Assembly: GCF_024713945.1 (NCBI RefSeq)
Contig: NC_134679.1
Location: forward strand, 6,019,001-6,083,000
Length of the DNA: 64,000 nt
Source: Dermatophagoides farinae
Taxonomy: Eukaryota; Arthropoda; Arachnida; Sarcoptiformes; Pyroglyphidae
Reading direction: 5' to 3'
Shown here: positions 37,349 to 49,236 of the stretch, one piece after another
How positions within the stretch are numbered: the first letter of the stretch is position 1
Layout of the letters: every line of letters starts with the position of its first letter
Program-made: the position numbers and the translations under genes
The notes under the pieces: model-generated
What the model was told of the DNA's origin: nothing
What the model saw: only the letters and a program-made list of their open reading frames with translations
The model's database searches: none

Positions 37349-37374
37349 AAACAACAACAAAAACAACAACAACA
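37306..37374. repeat. Long (AAC)n-rich microsatellite
   Basis: About 69 nt of AAT/AAC units, nearly pure AAC, interrupted by two extra A residues. It encodes poly-Thr or poly-Asn in different frames. Confidence 0.9.
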
Positions 37375-37750
37375 ATTATCATTAAATTTGAAATCTATTC
37401 CACACAAAAAAAATTTATTTTTACGGTTATTTATTAGGCTTTTGTTGTGTAAGGAAACCAAAAAAAAAAAACCAAAATGGTCAGTTAGTACAGAATGACA
37501 TATGTATGACACAACTAATATGGATGTGTGTGTGCAAGGTGTCTAAATTCAAAAGTAGCCCAAAATTGTCGATGGAATAAATCAGGTTTAAATGTCCATT
37601 CAAATGATAATAACACTTGGTTTGATGGGCAATAAATCTCATTCAATTCAATTCATCCATTCATTTATTCTCTTTATTCTGATCAGACAAATTTTTTTTT
37701 CGAGCAAATTTCCATTTTTTTTTTTATTTCCAAATAAAAATGTTTTGTTC

Positions 37751-37783
<33 letters not shown>
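37751..37783. repeat. (AAC)11 microsatellite
   Basis: An uninterrupted AAC run. Confidence 0.95.
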
Positions 37784-37784
<1 letters not shown>

Positions 37785-39191
37785 CACAGCAATTTAACCC
37801 TTTATTTTCATTTAACATTGAATAATATCATTAGAAATAATAAATTGGTTTAATGGTCTAGAAAAAAAAACTAAAACTTGAAAACGGAGAAAAAAATCAG
37901 AATTCATTGTGAACAAACTTGAATATCAATCGATAATGATTTATCCATTAAAATGGTGGCATGTTCGATATATTTGTTACTGGAAAATTATTCAATTAAC
38001 AAATTCAATGAATTTCTGTTTCGTTTCCAGATCTTGTAAATCTGATTATTATAATATCATCATCATCATCATCATCGCCATCGTCATTAGCATTTTGCCG
38101 TTTTTGAAAAAACCCACGGTCATTAGAAATTCGTATCACGAAAGCAAAACAGAAACAACAACAACAAAAAATATATCGATATCGCTAATTTGATGGTCGA
38201 AAAAAACAACAGCAACAACAACAACAACAACGAAATGCAACTTTTTTTCCATTGAATCAACGAATTTCGAGTGTTGTTGTTGTTTTGTTTCAGTTATTAT
38301 TGCAATGTTATTTCGATGATTGTTGTCTGTCGATTGGAAAAAGGAAACGAAATGAGAAAAAAAAGCCGTGTGTCATGTCAACCGTAAATAATATCTTGCT
38401 GAATAATTCGATGGAATCACACTGGAAAAAAAATGGAAACCAAACTGAAACACACAGAGAAAGAGAAAAACAAAAACAATACCCAAAAAATCGAATGTTT
38501 AGTCAAACAACAATCAGGCAAACGAAATTGATCACCCATTACAAGTGTCATTGAATAGAATTTCTCAATGTCAAAAGTCATTGACATTTTATTCAAAGAT
38601 TATCATCATGATTATTATTCAGACCAGAGAAATCGCATCGATGATGATGTTTGTGTCCTGTTTTACAGATATATAGAAAATGATGATGAAAAAAACAAAG
38701 CCAAGAATAATTCACAAATCCACACAAAACAAGTAACACGTGATCATCATCACCCTAGTGTCAGATTTTTTTTTTTGAAAAATTTTAATTTTATAAAAGT
38801 AAAAAAAAAATTTTCAATTAGATTGAAATGGTCACATCCATTGCAGAGAGCAGCAACAACAAGAATTCATACACACAACACAACACTTTCAAAGACAAAT
38901 ACCAGATTACCCAGAGAGAGAGAGAGAAAAAAAAATGTGTACACGTGACCAACTAGTATTTTGGTCTGGTATGTGTTTTTTTGGCCATTTTTTTTTACTT
39001 CTCAACCGTCTGTGTGTGTGTATATTTGTGGATAAGCATCCTGAATTGAAAATAAAAAAAAAAGAAAATTTTTTAGTAAATTTAAAATTTTAACACTATT
39101 GCAACATCACACAATCACAATCATCATCATCATCATCGTGATGATGATGTAATAGAATGAAAAAAACAGACATCTGACATCCATATAGACG

Positions 39192-39196
<5 letters not shown>

Positions 39197-39224
<28 letters not shown>
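39197..39224. repeat. (AC)14 microsatellite
   Basis: An uninterrupted AC run of 28 nt. Confidence 0.95.
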
Positions 39225-41812
39225 TTATACAACAACAAGCAAAACAACCAATTTTTTTTTGTTATATCAGGATTATTCTGTTGAGCTAATTGGCATCCAA
39301 TGGGAATTCATTGGATTTTTGTGAGTTTATTTGGCCAATTTTTTCTGTTGTACCATTACAAACCATTGATATATATAAACAAAAACACATTTTCAAGTCA
39401 ATTCATTGCAGTTAGTAGTCAAGTAAGGCAAGTCAACCGTATGAAAACTGGTTTTTTTTTTGTAAAACAACCATGCTTCTATCACAATAATGATTCTGGT
39501 TCTGGTTCAGGTTCAGGTTTAGAATCAAAAAAAAAAATTCTTCAGATGAAAAGGGGCCATTCTCTCTTTCACTATATATATGTGTAACCGTAATTAATAT
39601 AACCGAAACATGCACACACACACACACACACATAAACAGTAAGCATCGATCTTTTTTTCTGTTGAAGGTGTCATTGCATAGATTTGTCCATTGGGAATGT
39701 TATGAATCGGACAGGCCTTACGGGTATTTTGAATGTTACACACACACACACACACAGCATAACATAACGGATGTGTTCGTTTTAATTGCTACTTTGACAA
39801 ATCGCTTATGTGTCGTGTTTGTTGTTGGCTTGGAATTGTAACCAATAAACCAATGAAAAGAACAACAAAAAAAAATCCAAGCCAAATTTTTTTTGTTATA
39901 GTTTGTTATAATCAAATTATATCGTTCATCCACACACACACACACACACAAACCTAGCAAAAAAAAAACGGAAGAAATTCATTGAAAAACTGGAATGAAA
40001 CACAAACAAAAAAAAATGATCAACGAGTTGAAAATAAAATTATCCCACCACAATCGATTGGTATGATTTCATGACAATTAAATTATCGAAACGAGTGATT
40101 GGGAAAAAAAATCAAACAATATCCAGATATATATTCATCGATGATTGATCGGATCTAAACAGTGAAAAGAAAAAAAAAACCACAGGACCAGCAATAGTAG
40201 TAGTAGTAGTAGATTGGATACAATGATGATGATCACATTTTTCACATTCATTATCTTTGATCGATTTTTATTTTGATCAATCAAAAATTAATCACAATCA
40301 ATAATTTGGAAAAAAACGTTAAATATTTTGAAAAAAAATTCAATTAATCGACATTTGATTTTCGTTTTTCATTTTCAAAAAAAAAAAAAAATAAAAAAAA
40401 AATTCTGATGTCTCAATTTATATAGATTTCTCTAAATTGTCGGTCTCTCAACATCTGAATGAATGAAAACACACACACACACACACACAGTTGGTGGCGA
40501 TAGTTTGGCCTCTGCCCTGATAAATAAATGATAACTTTGGGATTTGTTTCGTATTTTACATCGATGATGATGATGAACAAACAAAAAAAAGTGCCAAAAG
40601 CGATTCTGAATGGCAAAAGAATTGAATTACGAATTTTATTATGAATGAAAATTTGTTTCGAATACAAATGAATGAATTTTTTTTCATTCATTTTGGATAC
40701 ATTAATTACATCAATTTAAATTCAATCGACCGCTACACTATGCTATCCGAGCTACCCGATATCGATGATGAAGGCCCTATGATTATGATGATTGTTTGAC
40801 TTTTTACATTTATTCATTGTTATATATACCATATATTAATACATCTGGAACGTAAACAGAAATCTTTTTGTTATGTTAATTTCCTCGAAATGAACACACA
40901 CACACACAGAGAGAGAAACAAAAAGTAAATCGATGAAAATCAAAATGATTACTGAATCGTAATAACTGAATTGAATTGAATGTGAATGAGCCAACAAAAG
41001 AAAAAAATCAAAATCAAATCTAAATCGTCGAAAAACATTTTTGATGCTCGACAATCACACCTTCAGGGCAACCAAAAAACAAAACAACAAATTCAAACTT
41101 ATTAACTTGCAAAACAAAAAATAGAAAAAAAACGGGTGTATATTTTATTTGGTTGTTTTTCAGGATCAATTTCACTCATGTGACTCAGTATGTGTATGTG
41201 TGTGTGTGTGTGACTTGTCATTAATTAAGTCGTTAAAAATGATTCAGATCCTTATTATTATTATTATTAGTAGCTATTTGTATGTTGTGTATATGTATGT
41301 AAGATTGATGATCCATGAATTCTATTCTCGTTCTGGTTGTTGTTGTTGTTGTGTGTGTGTGTATGTTTTGCTGTTATTTTAAACGGGATCAAGAATCCTA
41401 CTACTATAGAAGGATATTTTGACACAAGTGTATCGTTGTATTATTATAACGAGAAGCATTTTTTTGTTTTGAAAATTCATTCATGAATGAAATTGCAAAA
41501 AAAAAAGAAAAACAAAACACATAGAAATGGAAATTTTTAAACGTTTCTCATTTTTTTTTCTCGTTTGTTTGTTTTGTTTTTGTTTTTCTGGTAGATTTCA
41601 ATACATATGATACAAGTGTAATAAGAATTTTATTCTATAAAATGAGAAATGAAAATGGTCATTTTGATTCATGCCACCACCAGCAACACACAATTGTCTA
41701 TAGGGATCAGAATCTTTGAAATCAAAATCGTCGAAATGGAAATTAACCAATATTATGATCCAAATTCATGATGAATAATAACAACAACAACAACACAGTG
41801 AAACAATGGCAA

Positions 41813-41844
41813 CCATGCGTATCGCGCGAGAGCGCGATTCATGG
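41813..41844. repeat. GC-rich perfect-arm hairpin in AT-rich DNA
   Basis: CCATG, CGT, ATCGCGC, GAGA, GCGCGAT, T, CATGG. The inner 7-bp arms are exact complements around a GAGA tetraloop (GNRA class as RNA), and outer 5-bp arms extend the stem with a small internal loop. T16 follows at 41849-41864. Function unknown. Confidence 0.7.
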
Positions 41845-42309
41845 ATTATTTTTTTTTTTTTTTTGTTGCTTTATTCGCTTGTTTGCATCACAAATTGTTG
41901 ACGATTGAGAATCCAAAAAAAAATAATAGATTTGATGTAGTTTTGATGATAATGATGTGAGTGAATTTTGTAAGAAATAAACAACAACAACAACAACAAA
42001 GAAAAAAAAATCGATCAATTCATTTTAAATCACATGCACAACACGACACAACAATACACAAATCAAGCATCGACCATCTGTTTTTTTTGTTTGCAAAAAA
42101 AGGGCAAAACTAATTTGAATAAAATTGAAATTAATTATAAAATTTCAATCAAATCAAAAAAAAAAACAAATCAAATGATTAAAAAAATTAAATAAAAAAA
42201 TTGAAAATTATTTCAGCCTTTTGAAAACGGTTTTTGTGTGCATTGACAAGATTCAAATGGAAAAAAATTTGCATAACAAAAACAAATTGAATTCGGAATG
42301 AAAAATTTT

Positions 42310-42375
42310 TTAAATTGAAATCAAAGATGCCTTAGCTGGCACATGTCCCATTGTTCCAGGTCCAAAGGTGATGAT
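42310..42375. promoter_or_regulatory. Unique block with TCF-like site
   Basis: A non-repetitive stretch of higher GC than its surroundings. It contains ATCAAAG (42320-42326), the TCF/LEF core, and ACATGT. The minus strand is also open through it (GPGTMGHVPAKASLISI then TAA), so a relic or terminal exon is an alternative. Confidence 0.2.
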
Positions 42376-45089
42376 GATTTGGGTAAATGATGAAAAAAAA
42401 AACAAAATGAAAATTGAGATCGTGTGTTCGATGTAATCATTGTGATGGATATTACTATTTGTGTGAATATTATATCGCTAATTTTGACAATCAATTTTCA
42501 TCGATGAAATACAGTGGACCACAATTTCCACATTCAAAATGCTGATGACGACGATCATCATCATAATCATCATTCATTCAATGCAGGATTTTTTCCATTT
42601 TCCATTGGCAGAAAAAAAAGCAACAACAACAAAAAAAAACCTCAACCCAGTAATAATACACACATTGTGAATAGTGGATTCTACATTTCCAAATAATTGA
42701 TAATTATTCCTGACACGATCGACAATCGAGCATCGAGCAATTCTGTGAATTCATTCAAGAATTTGTGTTTGTGTGTGTGTGTGTGTGTGTGTTAAATTAT
42801 TCATCGCTAGATATCGACAGATAAAAACTACGAAACTATTACAGAATTTGAAAAATTGATTAGGATCGATTATTAGCACATGGAATTTTTTTTCCTTTCG
42901 TTGTCCAAAAAGGTCAATTGCTATTTTTTTTGTAACCAGAAAACATTTCAAATAATAAAATGTGACACGTGAACCTACGAGTTTACATTAACAATCAATG
43001 ATGATTAAATAAGGATCAAAGGTCAATGGAACATAAAATAAACATGGCCGTTGGTCAATGATGATTCTGACATTTATCTATTCTTATTTTTGAATGATAT
43101 GATCTCTCAGGAGATTTTTTTTCTTATTCAAAAGAAAAAAAAAGAAATTCAAAAACACAAAAATAAACTAAAGTGACCAATGGCCAGTTTTGCAAAATAA
43201 TTGGAAAATTATTCCTGAAAAAATTATGTTCACGCGATATTTGCAATTGTGAATGAATAAAAATCATCAATTATAAATGGATAATGACGTTGTCCATTTA
43301 TCCATCCCTTATCATCGTTGTTTTTATTGTCATTGGGAGAAATTCTACGAAAACAACAACAATAACAAAAACAAAAAATAAAAACGCGTGTTCAAAATGA
43401 CCACAAATGTATCGGCAACGACCAAAAAAAAAAAAAAAATGAAGAGCAAAAAAAGCCGAAAACTAAGGTAATTAATTAATTGATTTTTAATTGCTAAACA
43501 TACCGACCAATCGACCAGAAATGATTCGGTGTCGTATGTAATGGTCATGATCATGATCATCATCTTTTTTTCATTTAATGATTTTTAGCTGATTTGGATT
43601 TGTTCGTACTGGTGGTGGTCGTCGTGCCTTGTTTCAAAAATCATTCATTCAATACAAAACATACACAAACACACACACACACACACCGAACATAATAGAG
43701 GAAAAATGATCGCCAGAAGCTTTAGAGAGAATAGTAATCTTGGTGTGTGGTACCATCACCACCACCACCACCACCACTACTAATGACCATGGATTCGGTA
43801 TGTGGTGGTCTTTTTTTTTTGGTTTGAAATACATCTGTGTGTGTGTGTGTTTCATTCACCATTATTTATGATGATGATGATCATCATCGTTATTAATCAG
43901 CCAATACAATTATGATCCATAACCAAACACTATGGTGAATAAATAAAATGAAATGAAAACGAAAAAAAAACGAAAAACACACACACACACACCACGAGGA
44001 TAAACACATATACCGGCGTGCGTATCCAATTCAAGTTTGTTGTTTGTTTGTTGTTTATCTAACCAACAATCTACGTTACAAAGAATCATAAGAATTATTG
44101 AATCGATAAAAAAAAGAGAAAAATTGAAAACGTGATACATTTATCTGTTTTTTTTTCTCTAATTTTGGAGACACATGCACACACACAGAGATCTTGTTAG
44201 CAATTTTTTTTGACTATAAAAAAAACTCAAGAAAATCAAAAAACAAAAGAATTGAATAACTGAATGATTAAGAATGAAAAAAAAACAATTAAAAGCCAAC
44301 AAAATCTTCCATCATCATCATCATGTATGTATGGCGGTAAATGTTCTTTGAATTGAAATTCAATTTATCTTGAATTGGAACTTGTTTTTCAAAAAATAAA
44401 AACTTTGAATGTTTTTTGCGCGAGCTATTGAGATTCTGATGATCTGGATGCGTGTGTGTGTGTGTGTGGCAAATCATTTTTTGGTCCACAAGCAAAAAAA
44501 AAAAAAAACATTCACAATGTCTAGTCGTCGATGTTGTTATTGTTGTTGTTGTTGTTGTTGATGATGATAATGGTAATTGCTCATTGGCACCACACACACA
44601 CACACACACCAAAACTACCACCATCAATGATGATGATTGCACCTCGCTTTCGGATGTCGATCCTTTTTTTTCTTTTTCTTCTTGATGATGATAATAATAC
44701 CATATAATGAATCACTTATTCGTGCTTGAATTGTTTGGGCAATGATTTTTTTTTTGTGGTCCATATGTGTGTGTGTGTGTGTATACTGTGTATGATGGTT
44801 TTTCAAATTGGATTAGATTTTAATTAGCTTTTCGGAAGTAATAACCAAATGTCTGTGTGTGTGTGTGTGGTTAGTTTCCTTCATCATCATTGATTTTATT
44901 CTGTTGTTGTTGTGGTTGTTCATAATTGTGTTCTGGTTGAGCAAAAGAAAAAAAAACTTTATTGAAATGAAAATAAAAAAAAATTGGTCAACAACAACAA
45001 CAACAACAAAAACACATCCGACATGGAAAATTGTGTATTTTTTATTATTGTTGTTGTTGTCGTCGTTTTGTAAAGAGCACCTATAGTAG

Positions 45090-45116
45090 CATCATCATCA
45101 TCATCATCATCATCAT
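45090..45116. repeat. (CAT)9 microsatellite
   Basis: Uninterrupted CAT units; the same repeat encodes His tracts in the genes of this window. Confidence 0.95.
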
Positions 45117-45913
45117 TAATTCAATTCTTCATCATCACCCACAAAAAATGATCATCATCATTATGAATTGTGTGTTTGTTTGTTTGTTTGTTCGCAATCC
45201 ATATAAATAGAATGAATGAGAAATATCAGCATTTTTGACTGAAAAAAATGAAATTTTTCCATTTTAATAAAAATAGATAGATTTTTGATCATTGCCATTG
45301 ATTTTTGCGCATATTTAAATGAATGACTTAATTGAATATAACCAATCATTGGCTGTGTATTTGATTTCAGCAAATGATTGGTTAAACAAATGAACAACAC
45401 AGTGAATAATGAAGGTGGAGAAAGAAAGAAAAAGAAAAAAAAACCAAAATAAAGTGGTGGTTGTTTTGTTTTGTTTTTTTTTCTTTGAAAGAATAAATTT
45501 TCAAGCTTCATCACACACACATACACAATAACACTACTACTGACAACTCAAGACTAATTGCATAATGAATAGATTTCGATACACTAAATGGCTTTACACA
45601 AATGTAAAGGAGAAGAAGAAAAAACAAAAAAACATACCTCAATGGCTTTTTTTTAAACGAAAATTAAATGATTTTGTATTGCTGCACGTTATCATTATTT
45701 GTCGAATTTTCTAAAACGATAATCATCATCATCATCATCGTCATCGACATCGACAGCAGTCGATAAAATTAAGACATTTTCAGAGAGAGAGAGAGAGAAA
45801 AAAAAGGAAATGTATGTGTGTGTTAAAAACAAAATCAATTGATTAGATAGATATATTGAATGGTCAACAATTGAATCGTACTTGTTACAATCTTCAATGA
45901 TGATGGTGTGATT

Positions 45914-45918
<5 letters not shown>

Positions 45919-45944
<26 letters not shown>
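45919..45944. repeat. (CT)13 microsatellite
   Basis: Uninterrupted CT run, GAGA on the minus strand. Confidence 0.95.
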
Positions 45945-46466
45945 TCCTCACTATAAGCGAATCAATAATTTTTTTTTCTCTTTTAATATTCATCCACCAT
46001 GTTATGATTTGTTGAATCAAGAAAAAAAATGATGATGATGATGATTATTATTATCATCATAATTGACTATATATATGTGTGTGGCAGTTCTTCACTCACA
46101 TACACATTCCACACAATCCAATGGAGATATTATGAGAGATTATGAAGCCACACACACACACACACACACACACAGGTCAATATTTGAACTCTAATAAGAT
46201 TTTTTTTTTTTTTTTTGAAAATGATTAATGAGACTTTTACCTAATATTCACACACACACACACACACACACACATCAATACAATCCGGATGGCTGTTGTT
46301 GTTATCATATTATGGACACAAATAGGAAATGTAGATAGATGAAAAAAAAAATTTCAAATCATCATCATCATCATCATGTGATAATCGTGAATGGAAAAAA
46401 AATTTTCTTTCTCGAATATTGAATGATGATAAAGATATGAATATTTTTACAAATCAACAACAAACA

Positions 46467-46490
46467 GATAGATAGATAGATAGATAGATA
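46467..46490. repeat. (GATA)6 microsatellite
   Basis: Six GATA units in tandem. Confidence 0.95.
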
Positions 46491-48708
46491 GAAAAAATGG
46501 ACAATTGATCATAATTCATTCATTCAAGTTTCATTTTTTTTTTCGCGAATCAGAAAAAAAAACAATAGAACAATTGGTGATATTTATCATTTTCTCACAC
46601 GCACACATGCATACACACCTGAAAATTTAGCACGTGTTTTTTTCATGATTAAATTGATGATGTTTTTTTTTCATCGCCAATACTTTTTCTTTTTGACGAA
46701 CATGAAATTCGGTATTTATTTTCATTTGAAATTGAATTGAATTGAATTTGTTTTCGTTGGTCATATTTATCCAAAGATGAAAAAAAAACCAATTTGTCTG
46801 GTTATTATTATTGGATATCCAAAATACTCAATTCATTGTTCTTATAATAATGATATAAATGGCTATTGTAAGCGACACCAAGTAGTAGAAAAGAGTCAAA
46901 TAATATTGTCGGCTTCTTCTTTGTCGGTTTTTTTTCTGTTTATTTTGTTTGTTGTTCGTTTTGATTTTTTTTCATACAATTTTCCCATAAATCGATTATG
47001 ATATATACGATTTTTTTTTCATTCGTTCGTCTCCCTATTCATAAAGTCTCGTGCTCACACTTTTTTTTTTGACTAAAATTAGTGCCAAAGAAAGAAAGAA
47101 AAAATTTTGTAATTGAGAATGCACACAAATACACACGCACACTATAAATGTATATAAAATAGCTAGATAATGATGATGATGATGATAATCAATTCGGATA
47201 GTGAAAAAAAAATCACGAACAATGGAATGAATTTGTGAAATAAAACAATCTAAAACAATCTCAATGTTCAATGACCAAAAATCGATTGATCGACGAGGTA
47301 TTGATTGAACAAATTATATTGGCGACGACGACGACTACAACAATCAATGATCATAACAAGTAATCAAATTGATGATAACATTGACCACTGTAATTTTTTT
47401 TTTTTTGTTGACCCGATCATTATCGTATACGAATCTAATTAAAATCGATTTCAATATTCTGAAATAAAGAAAAATAAAGAATAGTAATATGACTGTAAAA
47501 TTGTATATACGAATCGATTACAAATCGATCAATCGATTGATTGAGAAAAATAAAATCTATCGAAACGATATTATAATCAACTTTGATAATTATGCCGTTG
47601 TTGCCGTGTTGTTGTTGTTGTTGTTGTTACTATTGTTTTGGCTTCGGCACTTTTTACTCAATTCACATAGTTCTCACACACATCCAAAAAAAAAAACAAT
47701 ACAATACCGGCACTTTAATGTCCGGCTCGATTGCCATGATAGAAAAAATGAAATGAAATGGCAGTCGCGGTTCTAGATCAATCGCAAAGCCTACACACAC
47801 ACACACACATTTGAAACAGAAAAAAAACGATGATAACGCTATAGTCACGCAATTTGCCGACAAATAACAAAACAAAAAAAAAAAAAAAACAACTCACAAC
47901 AAACACCAACGGTTTGAGGAAAGAAAATTTTTCATCACATTGAGAAGCAAAGAAACAAAAAAATAAATTTCATTGATTATTTTGAACAACAAAAAATCAA
48001 TCAATGAATTTTGTTCACTACATTTTCTTATGAAAAAAATGAAAATTCATATGCAAATTAAATACAGAAAGCTATCGTCTCTGATAAGAATCTAATGATC
48101 CATATCAGTGTTGTGAAAACTAAAAAAAAAAATTCCATATCAAGAAAATTGTATTTCATCAATTGATTCTCACTTCTCACAATATGAATATGCCCGTCAA
48201 TATACAAGTCAAACCAAATCAAACCAAAATCCGACTATTGTTTAATCATTTAACACTAATTATTCAATGGAATGGGAAAAAAACCATCAACTTTAAAAAA
48301 AAATACAAGGAAAAAAAACGAAAAAATTTTCTCCGACAGAAGCCTGTAAATGCATAATGACAATAATAGGATTCCAATGAAGAAGATGAAAAACACAAAC
48401 ACACACACACACAACAATCGATAAAGTTTAAGAAAAGAAGCCATTAAAAACAAATTTAATTACACTTTTCATCAACAATATTCAGTCATCATCAAGTAAT
48501 AGACTGTGTCTCTTTTTCTTTTTGTTTTTTATTTCTCATCTCTTAAATGACGCCAACATTAATACAAGTAGTCACTAGCTACTACTATTACTACTAATAC
48601 TACTGGTGGTTAATTTGAAATTGTCAAATTTCAATTCACTCATTAAACCTATTTTTCTACTTTATTTTTTTTTGTTTGCCAAATTCAAATTGACAATTGC
48701 AATAATAA

Positions 48709-48711
<3 letters not shown>

Positions 48712-48741
<30 letters not shown>
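48712..48741. repeat. (GAT)10 microsatellite
   Basis: Ten uninterrupted GAT units. Confidence 0.95.
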
Positions 48742-48743
<2 letters not shown>

Positions 48744-49194
48744 CATTAGACTATTGGAAAAAAATTTTTTTTCATTCATTCATTCATTCATCAACTAAAT
48801 TGTTATGGCGTTATATTCAGTGTTATATTGGTTTAACATCACTGTGGAGATGAAAACAATCAAACAAAAAAAAAAAATAGTCAATGATGACGATGATGAT
48901 GGCCAAGAACAAAAAAAATTTAATTACTTGTCTGATGATGATAATGATAATGATGAAAAATAAAAAAAAATTTGATGATATTTCAATTCGATCCATCATT
49001 ATCATTATCATCATCATCATCATCAACAACAACAACCATAACATCGTCATCATTTGTGGACAAATTTAATTTCAACGAATAGAATAATTTCGACAAATTG
49101 ATGAGATGCATGATAATAATAATTGTGTGCAAGTTTCGTGATGTTTTTGTGTGTGTATATGTGTTCCGTTATCGAATCGATCATTCATGATTGT

Positions 49195-49236
49195 TCATCA
49201 ATCAATCAATCAATCGATCGATTGATCAATTGATCG
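49195..49236. promoter_or_regulatory. Overlapping palindromes of ATCGAT and ATTGAT
   Basis: An 18-bp perfect palindrome (49209-49226) overlaps a 12-bp one, GATCAATTGATC (49224-49235), after ATCA tetranucleotide repeats. The units match Cut/Onecut (ATCGAT, ATTGAT) and DREF-like (ATCGAT) cores. Binding is inferred. Confidence 0.3.

Larger units (their letters stand above)
33101..38000. other. Intergenic desert, segment 4
   Basis: No gene recognised. It holds an AC run near 33262-33281, a 16-bp palindrome of GATCAT units at 33752-33767, TG runs near 35095-35113, (GAT)n near 36117-36140, (TAG)n near 36487-36510, (AAC)n at about 37306-37374 and (AAC)n at 37751-37783. Frames of 60-130 codons here are translations of repeats (poly-Thr, poly-Asn, Thr-His). 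Confidence 0.6.
38001..42500. other. Intergenic desert, segment 5
   Basis: No gene recognised. It contains an AC run at 39197-39224, AC runs near 39739-39756 and 39932-39950, (TAG)n near 40196-40211, a TG run near 41190-41212, a GC-rich hairpin at 41813-41844 followed by T16, and a unique block at 42310-42375. Confidence 0.6.
42501..47500. other. Intergenic desert, segment 6
   Basis: No gene recognised. It contains a TG run near 42766-42792, (CCA)n near 43756-43777, TG and AC runs near 44451-44468 and 44591-44610, (CAT)9 at 45090-45116, (CT)13 at 45919-45944, AC runs near 46150-46174 and 46251-46274, and (GATA)6 at 46467-46490. Confidence 0.6.

Noticed and set aside
38252-38948. Two successive plus-strand frames of 100-126 codons
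   Set aside because: Asn/Lys-rich translation of AT-rich DNA with repeat segments; no motifs and no convincing splice structure.
41790-41864. tRNA gene at the GC hairpin followed by a T run
   Set aside because: Partial A-box and B-box resemblance only, and the spacing is far too short for a cloverleaf.
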